The notes beneath the pieces were generated by a model. The model was not told the DNA's origin, did not search any database, and saw only the letters and a program-made list of their open reading frames with translations. A stretch of 64,000 nt of DNA from Oscillospiraceae bacterium (lineage in GTDB: Bacteria > Bacillota > Clostridia > Oscillospirales > Acutalibacteraceae). Location: positions 1-64,000 of the forward strand of contig SVPD01000004.1 in assembly GCA_015066045.1 (NCBI GenBank), in the 5' to 3' direction. How positions within the stretch are numbered: position 1 is the stretch's first letter; every line of letters starts with the position of its first letter. Shown piece by piece: positions 44,438 through 52,624 of this stretch. The translations under genes and the position numbers were made by a program.

Positions 44438-45427
44438 TTATTTAAGTGTAAATGTCATGGTGCAGTTTTCGAGAGCTTTGCCTGCACGGAAATCTCTGGC
44501 GGTGAAGATTACCTCGTTATCGTAGACCTCGAAATATGTGCCGAGTCCCGGCTGAAGGAATTTACCGTAGTCGTTTTCCCTGCCGTAGGCGGGAAGATTT
44601 ATGGAGTAAACACCCTTTTCTTCGTCGAGTATTTCGAGACTGTTTTCATAAACACCGTCATGCAGGTGGCCGTTAAGGAAGAAGACATTTTCATATTTGA
44701 CAAGTATTTCTCTTACCCTTTCGGACTGCTCACCGATACCGCCGTTTTCCCATACCTCGGGGAGACCGTGGGTGTTTTCCAGAGGCTGATGGCACATTAC
44801 GAAGGCAGGCTTGCCGTTTTTGGTGGCTCTTTCGAGCTCCGCATCGATAAATGCGAGCTGCTCATCGGAAATAACTGCCTTTTCGAAAAGCTGACTGTCG
44901 GAGCCCATTACGATAAAGGTGTAGCCGTTTATGTCATAGGAATAATAGGGCTTATCGAATTCAGTTCCCAGAAAGCTGTTTGTTTTGTCGATAATCTGCT
45001 CTGTTCTGAGGTCGTAAACCACACGTACGTCGTGATTACCGGTGGCGAGAAGAATATTTTTTATCTCAGTTTCATCCAGTGCATCCCACATAAGCTCGTA
45101 GGAAATGTCATCGCCCAGCTCGGAAAGGTCGCCTGCGATAAGAAGTGCATCGAAGTCAACGCCTGAGTTTTCTATATCCTCCAGACCGCATTCGAAATTA
45201 TAGGGGCTGATGCCCGTAGGTCTGATGTGTGTGTCGGCGAAGGCTACCACGGCAAGATTTACATTTTCCGCATCTCTGAGAGTGATGGGCTCATCTGTGG
45301 CGGGACCTGAGATAACACCGAAGGCCAGAAGCACGGAAAGCACCATTTCCATAAAGGTATTGAGTATGGCTAAAACCTGATTAAAAATAGCAGGTATTTC
45401 TTTAATGATGGCTACTGCCTGTTCCAT
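44438..45427 (-). CDS. Calcineurin-like metallophosphoesterase (exported or membrane-anchored), first copy
   Basis: About 329 residues from ATG 45427 (MEQAVAII) with GGAGGA 7 nt upstream. A long N-terminal hydrophobic stretch (residues 10-40) is followed by FADTHIRPTG (Asp, His), AGDLSELG, ATGNHDVR, MCHQPLE and LNGHLHDG. Clearly paralogous to the next gene along its whole length (for example both have SYDINGYTFIV/SYTVNGYTFIV and CTMTFTLK ends), so a tandem duplication. Confidence 0.86.
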   Translation of the reverse strand: MEQAVAIIKEIPAIFNQVLAILNTFMEMVLSVLLAFGVISGPATDEPITLRDAENVNLAVVAFADTHIRPTGISPYNFECGLEDIENSGVDFDALLIAGDLSELGDDISYELMWDALDETEIKNILLATGNHDVRVVYDLRTEQIIDKTNSFLGTEFDKPYYSYDINGYTFIVMGSDSQLFEKAVISDEQLAFIDAELERATKNGKPAFVMCHQPLENTHGLPEVWENGGIGEQSERVREILVKYENVFFLNGHLHDGVYENSLEILDEEKGVYSINLPAYGRENDYGKFLQPGLGTYFEVYDNEVIFTARDFRAGKALENCTMTFTLK

Positions 45428-45634
45428 TTTATATTCCTCCATTTTACAATGTTTTCCTGTATGTTGATAATAAAATAAAAATTCTTTCTTGTCAATGTAT
45501 TTTATTAATTATAATACTTTTCTAAAAAAATTTACATTTCCTATATGTAAAACCGATGAAATATATGGTAAAAGAGCTTTAACTGTGTTATAATATTCTA
45601 TTGATACGATACTAACACCGAAAGGATTCACATA

Positions 45635-46336
45635 ATGAAAAAATTACGTTCTATTCCTCCCCTTTCCAAAGGTCATCTGATAACCTGGTGGGTGTGCAGA
45701 GGGCTGCTTTTCGTCTGGGGTGTCTGGGGTATGCTGAACGGCTACACCTCTGAATTTATTCAGGCGGTTTTCGCCATTATCTTTACCCATCTGTGGGATA
45801 TGTTTCAGCTTTTCGGAGGCAAGTCCTTCATCACGAAATATCCCGCTTATCTGCAGACCATGCTTAATGTTTTTACCTGCTTCGGCTGCGTGGTAGGCAC
45901 CACTCTGAATACCAGAACGGACTTTACGGGCATAGACATCCCCGAGCATATTTTCGCCGGCTATCTGGCCTGTACGGGTGCCTTCGCTCTCATCGAAATT
46001 ATGCAGGGAGAGAGAACACCTGCGAAAATTTCTGTCAAGGCTATATTCGCGCTGGGCGGCGCCCTTTTCGTCATAGTGGGCTGGGAATTTTATGAATTTA
46101 CCATGGACAGGCTCTACGGCTTTGTTATGCAGCACGGCCATTATGACGGAGCCTACGGTCTGACGGACACTATGGTGGACCTTATGCTCGGCTCGGGCGG
46201 TGCTCTCATAGCTATGTTTATCGAGGCCTTCCGCAGGGTAGGTATAATCGGCGGCAAGGGAAGACACGAAAGACGTGCGGCATATCTTGCCGAAAGAGCA
46301 GAAGTGAAAAGACTCAAAGAATTGGGGTTACAGTAA
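45635..46336 (+). CDS. Membrane protein, DUF2238-like
   Basis: 233 residues with about six hydrophobic segments. WEFYEFTMDRLYG and DTMVDLMLGSGGALIAMF near residues 147-190 resemble the WE..EW..D and DT..DL..D patterns of the DUF2238 (YjdF-like) family. The C-terminus is charged (RHERRAAYLAERAEVKRLKELG). It starts the murE-femX operon; its stop shares a base with the murE start (TAATG), so it is coupled to murE and may serve the cell envelope. Family assignment is tentative. Confidence 0.7.
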   Translation: MKKLRSIPPLSKGHLITWWVCRGLLFVWGVWGMLNGYTSEFIQAVFAIIFTHLWDMFQLFGGKSFITKYPAYLQTMLNVFTCFGCVVGTTLNTRTDFTGIDIPEHIFAGYLACTGAFALIEIMQGERTPAKISVKAIFALGGALFVIVGWEFYEFTMDRLYGFVMQHGHYDGAYGLTDTMVDLMLGSGGALIAMFIEAFRRVGIIGGKGRHERRAAYLAERAEVKRLKELGLQ

Positions 46337-47802
46337 TGAAGCTTAGTGAAATTTTAAAAGGTCTTGACTTTACCTGTAAAGCTTTTTCCGACACAGAGAT
46401 AAAGGACATCGCCTACGATTCCCGTAAGGCGGGAGAGGACATTATTTTCGTCTGTCTCACGGGTGCCTTCGCTGACGGTCACAGGTTTGCAGAGGGTGCC
46501 TATGAAAAGGGAAGCAGGGTTTTCGTCTGTGAAAAGGAGCTTTCTCTTCCGGAGGATGCCCTCATAATAAAAACGGAAAATACACGTGCGGCCTTGGCGA
46601 AAATGAGCTGCAATTTTTTCCGCAATCCCTCACGTGAGATAGATGTTATCGGCATCACGGGCACCAAGGGAAAAACCACGGTAGCTCATCTGATTAAGTT
46701 TGTTCTGGACAGGGCAGGAATAATGACGGGAATTATCGGTACTGTGGGAGCGAGCTACGGCTACACGGTGCTTCCCACGGTAAACACCACTCCGGAAAGC
46801 TATGAGCTGCAGAAAATGCTGCGTATGATGGCTGACGGAGGCTGCAGGGCAGCGGCTATAGAGGTTTCGTCTCTGGGACTTAAAAGTCACCGCACCGACG
46901 GCACTGAGTTTGCCTTCGGAGTTTTCACTAACCTTTATCCCGACCATATCGGCACCAATGAGCACGAAAGCTTCGAGGAATATGCCTACTGGAAAACTCA
47001 GCTTTTCCCCTTATGTAAAAGAACGGTAGTAAATATCGACGATCCCTTCAGCGAAAAAATCAAAGAGTGCTCTGCAGGCGAAACCGTCACCTACGGCTAC
47101 GATGAAAAAGCAGATTATGTTTTAGGTGACTGCCGGAAGCTCAAAAACGGAAACATTCTTTCCATGGCCTTCGATGCGCAGTGCAGAGGCCAAAAAAAGC
47201 ATTTTACCGTAGGTCTTCCCGCCGAAATAAACTGCCATAATTCGCTGATAGCCATAGCCATAGCGGAGCATTACGGTGTGGCAGATGAAACCGTAGAGGA
47301 AGGTCTTGCCTCGGTATTCGTAAAGGGAAGATGTGAGACTGTCCGTGAATGTGAGGACATAACCGTTATCATCGACTATGCTCACAACGGTGTCAGCCTG
47401 AAAAGCATTATCGACACGGCGAGAGATTATGAGCATAACCGCATCATCACCCTTTTCGGCTCGGTAGGCGGACGGACCGAATGCAGAAGAGAGGAGCTCG
47501 GTACGGTTTCGGGCGCTATGAGTGATTTCACCGTTATTACCAGCGACGATCCCGACTATGAGGATCCCGTGAAAATCTGCGAGGAGATAGCCTCATACTG
47601 CGAAAAGGCAGGGGGAGAATACATAATAATTCCCGACAGAGCCGAGGCAGTGAGCTATGCAGTGAAAAATGCTCTTCCGGGAGATATAGTAATTCTGGCC
47701 GGTAAGGGACACGAGGAATATATGAAGGTAGAGGGTAAAAAGCTTCCCTTCAGCGAAAGAGCCGTGGTACTGAAGGCTCTCAGAGAAAGAAAAGAGGTTT
47801 GA
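46336..47802 (+). CDS. murE: UDP-MurNAc-tripeptide synthetase (MurE ligase)
   Basis: Adds the diamino acid to UDP-MurNAc-L-Ala-D-Glu. The 488-residue Mur ligase has ATP motif GITGTKGKTTVAHLI, NTTPES, the carbamate-Lys region YWKTQLF (lysine carbamylation site) and GAMSDFTVITSDDPDYEDP. In DAP-type MurE this last motif is DNPR, in which Arg binds meso-DAP; here it is DDPD, so the added residue is probably not meso-DAP (L-Lys or another diamine). A FemX-like gene follows directly, consistent with a branched bridge. A second MurE could exist elsewhere in the genome. Confidence 0.92.
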   Translation: MKLSEILKGLDFTCKAFSDTEIKDIAYDSRKAGEDIIFVCLTGAFADGHRFAEGAYEKGSRVFVCEKELSLPEDALIIKTENTRAALAKMSCNFFRNPSREIDVIGITGTKGKTTVAHLIKFVLDRAGIMTGIIGTVGASYGYTVLPTVNTTPESYELQKMLRMMADGGCRAAAIEVSSLGLKSHRTDGTEFAFGVFTNLYPDHIGTNEHESFEEYAYWKTQLFPLCKRTVVNIDDPFSEKIKECSAGETVTYGYDEKADYVLGDCRKLKNGNILSMAFDAQCRGQKKHFTVGLPAEINCHNSLIAIAIAEHYGVADETVEEGLASVFVKGRCETVRECEDITVIIDYAHNGVSLKSIIDTARDYEHNRIITLFGSVGGRTECRREELGTVSGAMSDFTVITSDDPDYEDPVKICEEIASYCEKAGGEYIIIPDRAEAVSYAVKNALPGDIVILAGKGHEEYMKVEGKKLPFSERAVVLKALRERKEV

Positions 47803-47804
47803 AA

Positions 47805-49130
47805 ATGTACACTTTTAAAATCGAGGCAGACCTGAAAAAGTACGATGACTTTATCTGTGAAAACGCAGGTCAGTATATCCAGAGCTCAAACTGGCAGAAC
47901 GTAAAGACCACATGGAAATGCACCTATTACTGCGGCTATGAGGGCGAAAGGACCGTGCTCGGAGCACTCGTTATGGAAAGAGCTCTCCCCGTGGCGGGCA
48001 AAATATGGTATTCACCGGCAGGCCCCGTCTGCGATTATGAAAACACGGAGCTTTTAAAGGAGTTTACGGAGTTCATAAAGGGTGAGGTAAAGAAAAACGG
48101 CATCACCTGCTTTATTATGGACCCGCCTGTTTCTCTGCGCATAAACGGCGAGGATCAGCCGAAGGGACACGAAATGCATAAAACCCTTATTGACCTCGGC
48201 TATGAGCTTAATCCCTCCATAGAAAATTATACCTATAAGCAGCCCGTTCAGCTTTTCGTGCCGCTGAAAACGGCAGAGGGCGAAAGGCTTTCAGCAGATA
48301 AAATACTGAAAAAGTGTGACAAGGGTGTGCGCTACAGCATCAGAATAGGTGAGCAGAGAGGTCTCGTGGCCAAAACCTTTACCTACGAGGATGTGGAGAA
48401 AAACCCCTCGGTAATGGATGACTTTATGGATGTTATGCACGACACCGGCGAAAGAGATAATTTCGTGGAAAGAAACGGTGACTACTGCACCAAGCTTCTC
48501 AGAGAGTTCAGAGATAACAGTGACCTTAAGCTCGTTTATTACGATAAGGAGCTGGACAGAAAGCTTCAGGCAGAGCGTCTGGCAAAGAAGGAGCAGGCTC
48601 TCAGAGAGCTGGAAACTGCGCACGAAAAAAAGGCACGCCAGCTTAATGAAACCATAACGAGCGTGGACAAGCAGACCGAGCATTTCGAAAAGAGAATGGC
48701 AGAGGCAGAGGAGTTCACCTCTGAAAACCGCATCTGTGTGGCGGGCGGTCTCTCCATTTACTATGCAGGTATGGGCAGCTGCCTTTTCGGCGGCACGAGA
48801 AACGTTATCAGAAACAATACCCGCTCCAGCCATTATCTTAACTATCTGCGTCTGTGCGAGAGCGTAAGCAGAGGCTGCGACGTACACGACCTGGGCTATG
48901 TTATAGTGAAAACTCCGTCTCTTCAGCAGGACGGCACCTTGGGTGCTTTGGAGCCGCAGGATAATTTCAAGGGAATATATGATTTCAAAAAGAGCTTTTC
49001 GGCCGATTATCACGAGTTTATAGGCGAATATGTTCTGGTCGGAAACAGGATGAAATATTATTCCTATGCCAAACTGATGCCGACGGCTAAAAAGGCAAAA
49101 ATTAAAGCAGTAAAATTATTAAGGAGATAA
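47805..49130 (+). CDS. FemABX-family peptidoglycan aminoacyltransferase
   Basis: Adds amino acids from aminoacyl-tRNA to the side chain of the peptidoglycan stem peptide. The 441-residue protein has two GNAT-like halves separated by a coiled coil (about residues 245-295, KELDRKLQAERLAKKEQALRELE...), typical of FemA/FemX. Motif-like segments SSNWQNVK, GVRYSIRIGEQRGL and YYAGMGSCLFGGTRNVIRNN are seen. ATG 47805 has AGAGG 7 nt upstream, overlapping the murE stop by spacing of 2 bases. The amino acid added cannot be predicted. Confidence 0.88.
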   Translation: MYTFKIEADLKKYDDFICENAGQYIQSSNWQNVKTTWKCTYYCGYEGERTVLGALVMERALPVAGKIWYSPAGPVCDYENTELLKEFTEFIKGEVKKNGITCFIMDPPVSLRINGEDQPKGHEMHKTLIDLGYELNPSIENYTYKQPVQLFVPLKTAEGERLSADKILKKCDKGVRYSIRIGEQRGLVAKTFTYEDVEKNPSVMDDFMDVMHDTGERDNFVERNGDYCTKLLREFRDNSDLKLVYYDKELDRKLQAERLAKKEQALRELETAHEKKARQLNETITSVDKQTEHFEKRMAEAEEFTSENRICVAGGLSIYYAGMGSCLFGGTRNVIRNNTRSSHYLNYLRLCESVSRGCDVHDLGYVIVKTPSLQQDGTLGALEPQDNFKGIYDFKKSFSADYHEFIGEYVLVGNRMKYYSYAKLMPTAKKAKIKAVKLLRR

Positions 49131-49132
49131 GG

Positions 49133-49819
49133 ATGCGCATTTCAGGAATACAGAAATTAACACTCCTCGATTTTCCCGGTAAAACGGCCTGTACCGTATT
49201 CTGCTACGGCTGTAATTTTCTCTGCCCCTTCTGCCATAATGCTCTTTTGGTTACGGAAAAGGCAGAGGAATTTATAGATGAGGAAGAGATTTTCACCTTC
49301 CTTAAAAAAAGACAGGGCATTTTAGACGGTGTGTGTGTTACGGGCGGAGAGCCTACCCTGCAGAAGGATCTCAAAGCCTTTCTCGGACGGATAAAGGAAA
49401 TGGGCTTTGACGTGAAGCTGGACACAAACGGCTACAGACCTGACATTCTCAGAGAGATTATCAGCGAAGGGCTCTGTGACTATGTGGCTATGGACATTAA
49501 GAACACACCCGAAAAATACGCTCTTACCGTAGGAAAGGAAATCGACACGGATAAAATTCTCGAAAGCATTGCTATTCTGAAGGCGGGAAAAATCCCCTTC
49601 GAATTTCGTACCACTGTGGTCAGAGAGCTTCATACAGAGGAGGATATCAGAGAAATTGCGAGGCTTTTAGAGGGCGAGGCACCCTTCTTTCTTCAGCAGT
49701 TCAAGGATAGCGGATGCCTTATCGGAGAAGGTCTTTCCGCTTACAATAAGGAAGAAATGGAAAGCCTCACGGAAAAGGCAAGGGAGCTTTTGCCCCGCAC
49801 AAGTCTCAGAGAAAGCTGA
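49133..49819 (+). CDS. nrdG: Radical-SAM activating enzyme (NrdG-like, anaerobic ribonucleotide reductase activase)
   Basis: 228 residues starting MRISGIQKLTLLDFPGK, the usual start of anaerobic ribonucleoside-triphosphate reductase activating proteins. The cluster motif CNFLCPFC (CxxxCxxC) is at residues 27-34, then VTGGEPTLQ and LDTNGYRPD. It would make the glycyl radical on NrdD. nrdD is not nearby, and the protein could activate another glycyl-radical enzyme. Last gene of the 45.6-49.8 kb operon; starts 2 bp after femX. Confidence 0.85.
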   Translation: MRISGIQKLTLLDFPGKTACTVFCYGCNFLCPFCHNALLVTEKAEEFIDEEEIFTFLKKRQGILDGVCVTGGEPTLQKDLKAFLGRIKEMGFDVKLDTNGYRPDILREIISEGLCDYVAMDIKNTPEKYALTVGKEIDTDKILESIAILKAGKIPFEFRTTVVRELHTEEDIREIARLLEGEAPFFLQQFKDSGCLIGEGLSAYNKEEMESLTEKARELLPRTSLRES

Positions 49820-49842
49820 AGCCTTTCGTAAAGGCTTCAGCT
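49814..49842 (+). terminator. Terminator of the murE-femX-nrdG operon
   Basis: A 12-bp perfect stem including GCTGAAGCCTT/AAGGCTTCAGC around a CGTA loop, beginning within the last codons of nrdG. Confidence 0.75.
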
Positions 49843-49852
49843 AATAAAAAAA

Positions 49853-49889
49853 TAAAGGGGTTGTTGCGCTTACTGCGGCAACCCCTTTA
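49853..49889. terminator. Bidirectional terminator between nrdG and the feo operon
   Basis: TAAAGGGGTTG (49853-49863) pairs with CAACCCCTTTA (49879-49889). The loop (TTGCGCTTACTGCGG) resembles that of the nth-hppA terminator. Confidence 0.8.
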
Positions 49890-49917
49890 TGTCTGTTGTC
49901 AGAATGTTGGAGAAGGC

Positions 49918-50076
49918 CTACCTGTGCACATTGCAGCTTGCACAGTCTCCCGAGGTACAGTTGCCGCCTTCGGGACAGCCGATGCATTTTTTACCCTTTT
50001 TCTTTTCTCTGTAAACATAAGCTCCTGCAGCAGCGACGATAATCACCACCAGAGCTATTATAATAAGATTTTTCAT
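49918..50076 (-). CDS. FeoB-associated Cys-rich membrane protein
   Basis: A 52-residue protein read on the minus strand: MKNLIIIALVVIIVAAAGAY (one transmembrane helix), a basic stretch REKKKGKK, then C-x2-C-x5-C-x4-C-x2-C ending in HR. This is the FeoB-associated Cys-rich family, placed as expected 20 bp after feoB. It may aid Fe2+ transport or hold the metal, as FeoC does elsewhere; mechanism is not established. Confidence 0.92.
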   Translation of the reverse strand: MKNLIIIALVVIIVAAAGAYVYREKKKGKKCIGCPEGGNCTSGDCASCNVHR

Positions 50077-50096
50077 AGCTACTTCCTTTAAGATAA

Positions 50097-52112
50097 TTAT
50101 TTTACTGTCTGTTTTTTCTTGGCCCTGAGAGCCTGCTCAGCCTTTACCTTTTCAGAGGCTCTGACGGAGAGAGCTACTAACACGGCGCCGAACACTGCTA
50201 CTGCGGCAAGACCGGGAAGGAAGCCTGCGCCCACAGAGCCGGTGGTGATGAGAGTACCTACCTGATAAACGAGATAGCCTACGGTGAAGCCCGTGCCGAG
50301 CTGGAAGCCGATGGCACCCCAGAGCCATTTCGCACTTTTCATTTCACTGTTCATAGCTCCCATAGCTGCGAAGCAGGGAGGAGTGAAAAGATTAAACATA
50401 AGGTAAGCCAGAGCGGCGACCTTGGTTATGGCCATAACACCTGCCGCCTCAGCACCTGCACCCTCCAGAAGAGAAAGCTCCTCAGCATCGATAAGATTTT
50501 CGAGTCCTACGAAGCATACTGCCAGAGTGCCTACCACGTTTTCCTTGGCTATGAAGCCGGTAATGGCGGCGGCAGCCAGCTGCCAGGAGAGAACGCCTGC
50601 CACGGGCAGGAGAATGTAAGAGAAGGGGCCTGCTATGGAAGCGAGGATAGAAGTATCTGCAGTTTCAGCCTCAGTGAGTGACCAGGTGAAGCTTTGCATA
50701 ATCTGAACTGCAGTGTTACACAGAAGAATGACGGTGGCCGCTTTAACTATGTACGCACGTCCACGGCTGCACATGGATCTGAAGGCTCTGGTAAAGGAGG
50801 GAATTTTGTATTCGGGAAGCTCAATGATAAAGAAGGACTTTTTCTTTGAATTGCCGGTGATTCTGTTTATGATAAGTGCGGCAAAGAAAATAATCACGAT
50901 ACCCACGAAATACATTATAGGTCCTACCCATGTGGCATCCTCAAAGAAAGCACCTGCGAAAAGGGTGATAACGGGTAATTTGGCACCGCAGGGCATAAAG
51001 GGCGCAAGCATAGCAGTAGCTCTTCTTTCACGCTCGTTACGGATGGTGCGGCAGGCCATAACGCCGGGGATGGCGCAGCCCGTACCGATTACGAAGGGAA
51101 TAACGGATCTGCCGGAAAGACCTACCCTTTTGAAAATGGGATCCAGAATAACCGACACTCTGGCCATATAACCGCAGTCCTCTAAAAGGGCGATGAGAAA
51201 ATACATCACCATAACCAGAGGAAGAAAGCCGATAACGGCAATGACACCGCCGACAATGCCGTCAACCAGAAGCGCATAAAGGAAAGGATTTGCGTCGCTG
51301 AGAAGACTGCCGATGAGCTCCTGACCTTTTTCCAGAACGGCTACGAGCCGGTCGGCTATCCACACACCGGGGCCTGCCTGCGAAATCCAGAAGACCGCAA
51401 ACATAATCACGGCAAAGATGGGAATACCGAGCCATTTATTGGTGAGAAGCCTATCGATTTTATCCTGAGCATTTTTTACGTTGGTAAAAACCTTTCTCTT
51501 TTCGATGGAGGAGACGATTTCGTTGACGAAGGCATAACGCTTTTTGTCAGCGGCTAAAACCGCATTCCTGTCGCTCATATCCACGCTGCCCTGTGTATAG
51601 GGTGCAGACTGCCTTTTTCCTGTCTGTGCGAGGGCTGCCTTCATCAGCTCGGAAAGTCCCTCGGAGGAGGTGGAAACAGTTTCCACCACGGGACAGCCTA
51701 AAAATTCAGAGAGAGCCTTAACGTTGATTTTTGTCTCTTTCTTTTTATTTATGTCGGTTTTATTCAGTGCCACTACCATAGGAACGCCGAGCTCTAAAAG
51801 CTGAGTGGTAAAGAAAAGGCTTCGGCTGAGGTTTGTGGCATCGACGATGTTTATGATAACATCGGGGCTTTCGTTTTTCACATATTCACTGGTGATGCTT
51901 TCCTCGCCCGTAAAGGGTGACATGGAGTAAGCTCCGGGAAGGTCAACGGCGACAATGTCTTCTCTGCCGTCGCAGTAGCTCCTTTTTACGGAGTGTACCT
52001 TTTTTTCCACGGTAACGCCTGCCCAGTTGCCCACCTTTTCGTTACTTCCCGTCAGAGCGTTATACATAGTGGTTTTGCCACTGTTCGGATTACCTGCAAG
52101 TGCAATTCTCAT
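50097..52112 (-). CDS. feoB: Ferrous iron transporter FeoB
   Basis: About 671 residues from the ATG at 52112 (MRIALAGNPNSGKTTMYNAL). GTPase motifs are G1 GNPNSGKTT, G3 DLPGAYSM and G4 NKTD; then the helical GDI domain and the membrane domain with two gates (VDGIVGGVIAVIGFLPLVMVMYF; GCAIPGVMACRTI). The start may instead be at 52124 or 52142; the ribosome-binding site AGAGG is 12 nt from 52112. Ends in a basic tail KAEQALRAKKKQTVK. Part of feoA-feoB-Cys-rich operon under a likely DtxR-type operator. Confidence 0.95.
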   Translation of the reverse strand: MRIALAGNPNSGKTTMYNALTGSNEKVGNWAGVTVEKKVHSVKRSYCDGREDIVAVDLPGAYSMSPFTGEESITSEYVKNESPDVIINIVDATNLSRSLFFTTQLLELGVPMVVALNKTDINKKKETKINVKALSEFLGCPVVETVSTSSEGLSELMKAALAQTGKRQSAPYTQGSVDMSDRNAVLAADKKRYAFVNEIVSSIEKRKVFTNVKNAQDKIDRLLTNKWLGIPIFAVIMFAVFWISQAGPGVWIADRLVAVLEKGQELIGSLLSDANPFLYALLVDGIVGGVIAVIGFLPLVMVMYFLIALLEDCGYMARVSVILDPIFKRVGLSGRSVIPFVIGTGCAIPGVMACRTIRNERERRATAMLAPFMPCGAKLPVITLFAGAFFEDATWVGPIMYFVGIVIIFFAALIINRITGNSKKKSFFIIELPEYKIPSFTRAFRSMCSRGRAYIVKAATVILLCNTAVQIMQSFTWSLTEAETADTSILASIAGPFSYILLPVAGVLSWQLAAAAITGFIAKENVVGTLAVCFVGLENLIDAEELSLLEGAGAEAAGVMAITKVAALAYLMFNLFTPPCFAAMGAMNSEMKSAKWLWGAIGFQLGTGFTVGYLVYQVGTLITTGSVGAGFLPGLAAVAVFGAVLVALSVRASEKVKAEQALRAKKKQTVK

Positions 52113-52206
52113 AAAGAAATTCATCCTCTTTCTTTTTTTCATAAGAGTTATACGAGACTAACTCGAGAGCTTTTATTTAACGGCAGAGACAAAGCTGCCG
52201 TATTTA

Positions 52207-52419
52207 TTATATTTCGATAGCTTCGGCCAGGTGACGGTCAATATTATATCTTCCGTCCTTTATGGAAACCACGCAGCTGCCCTTCAGATGGGAAATTACC
52301 GTGATGGGCTCACCGCTGTAGCAGCCCAGAGAAAAAAGGAAGGAGTCCAGCTCATCATCGTCTGTAACGATGCTGCGGATTATGTATTCTTTTCCTTCCT
52401 GTGCCTGTGATAAGTTCAT
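52207..52419 (-). CDS. feoA: Ferrous iron transport protein FeoA
   Basis: A 70-residue SH3-like FeoA protein, MNLSQAQEGKEYIIRSIVTDDDELDSFLFSLGCYSGEPITVIS, with the typical LxSLGxxxGxxITV core. Regulates FeoB in the cytosol. It is the first gene of the operon; GAGAGGAG lies 8 nt before ATG. Confidence 0.92.
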   Translation of the reverse strand: MNLSQAQEGKEYIIRSIVTDDDELDSFLFSLGCYSGEPITVISHLKGSCVVSIKDGRYNIDRHLAEAIEI

Positions 52420-52443
52420 AAACGGTACTCCTCTCTGTACAGA

Positions 52444-52492
52444 TTAGGTTAAACTAACTGTCAAAGCAAAAAATATAATTAGTCATAACTAA
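52444..52492 (-). promoter_or_regulatory. Two DtxR/IdeR-type palindromes at the feo promoter
   Basis: TTAGGTTAAACTAACTG (52444-52460) resembles the DtxR box consensus TTAGGTTAGSCTAACCTAA, and TTAGTCATAACTAA (52479-52492) is a perfect inverted repeat of TTAGT. They lie where a promoter of feoA would be (TTGACA on the minus strand at 52457-52462 region, TATATT nearby). Iron or manganese control by a DtxR-family repressor is inferred. Confidence 0.55.
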
Positions 52493-52581
52493 CTATAGCA
52501 ATAATAGCACTAAAAGGGGCATTTGTCAAGAGCAATAAGGAAAAAATTTCCTAATAAAAAGGCCTCATTTACACCGAAAAA

Positions 52582-52609
52582 AGACGGCTATGCTCTCACA
52601 TAACCGTCT
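52582..52609 (-). terminator. Terminator of the galT-beta-galactosidase operon
   Basis: AGACGGCTATG (52582-52592) pairs with CATAACCGTCT (52599-52609) with one G-U; TTTTTT follows on the minus strand. The remaining sequence up to the feo operators shows nothing else. Confidence 0.88.
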
Positions 52610-52624
52610 GATGAAAATTAAGGC

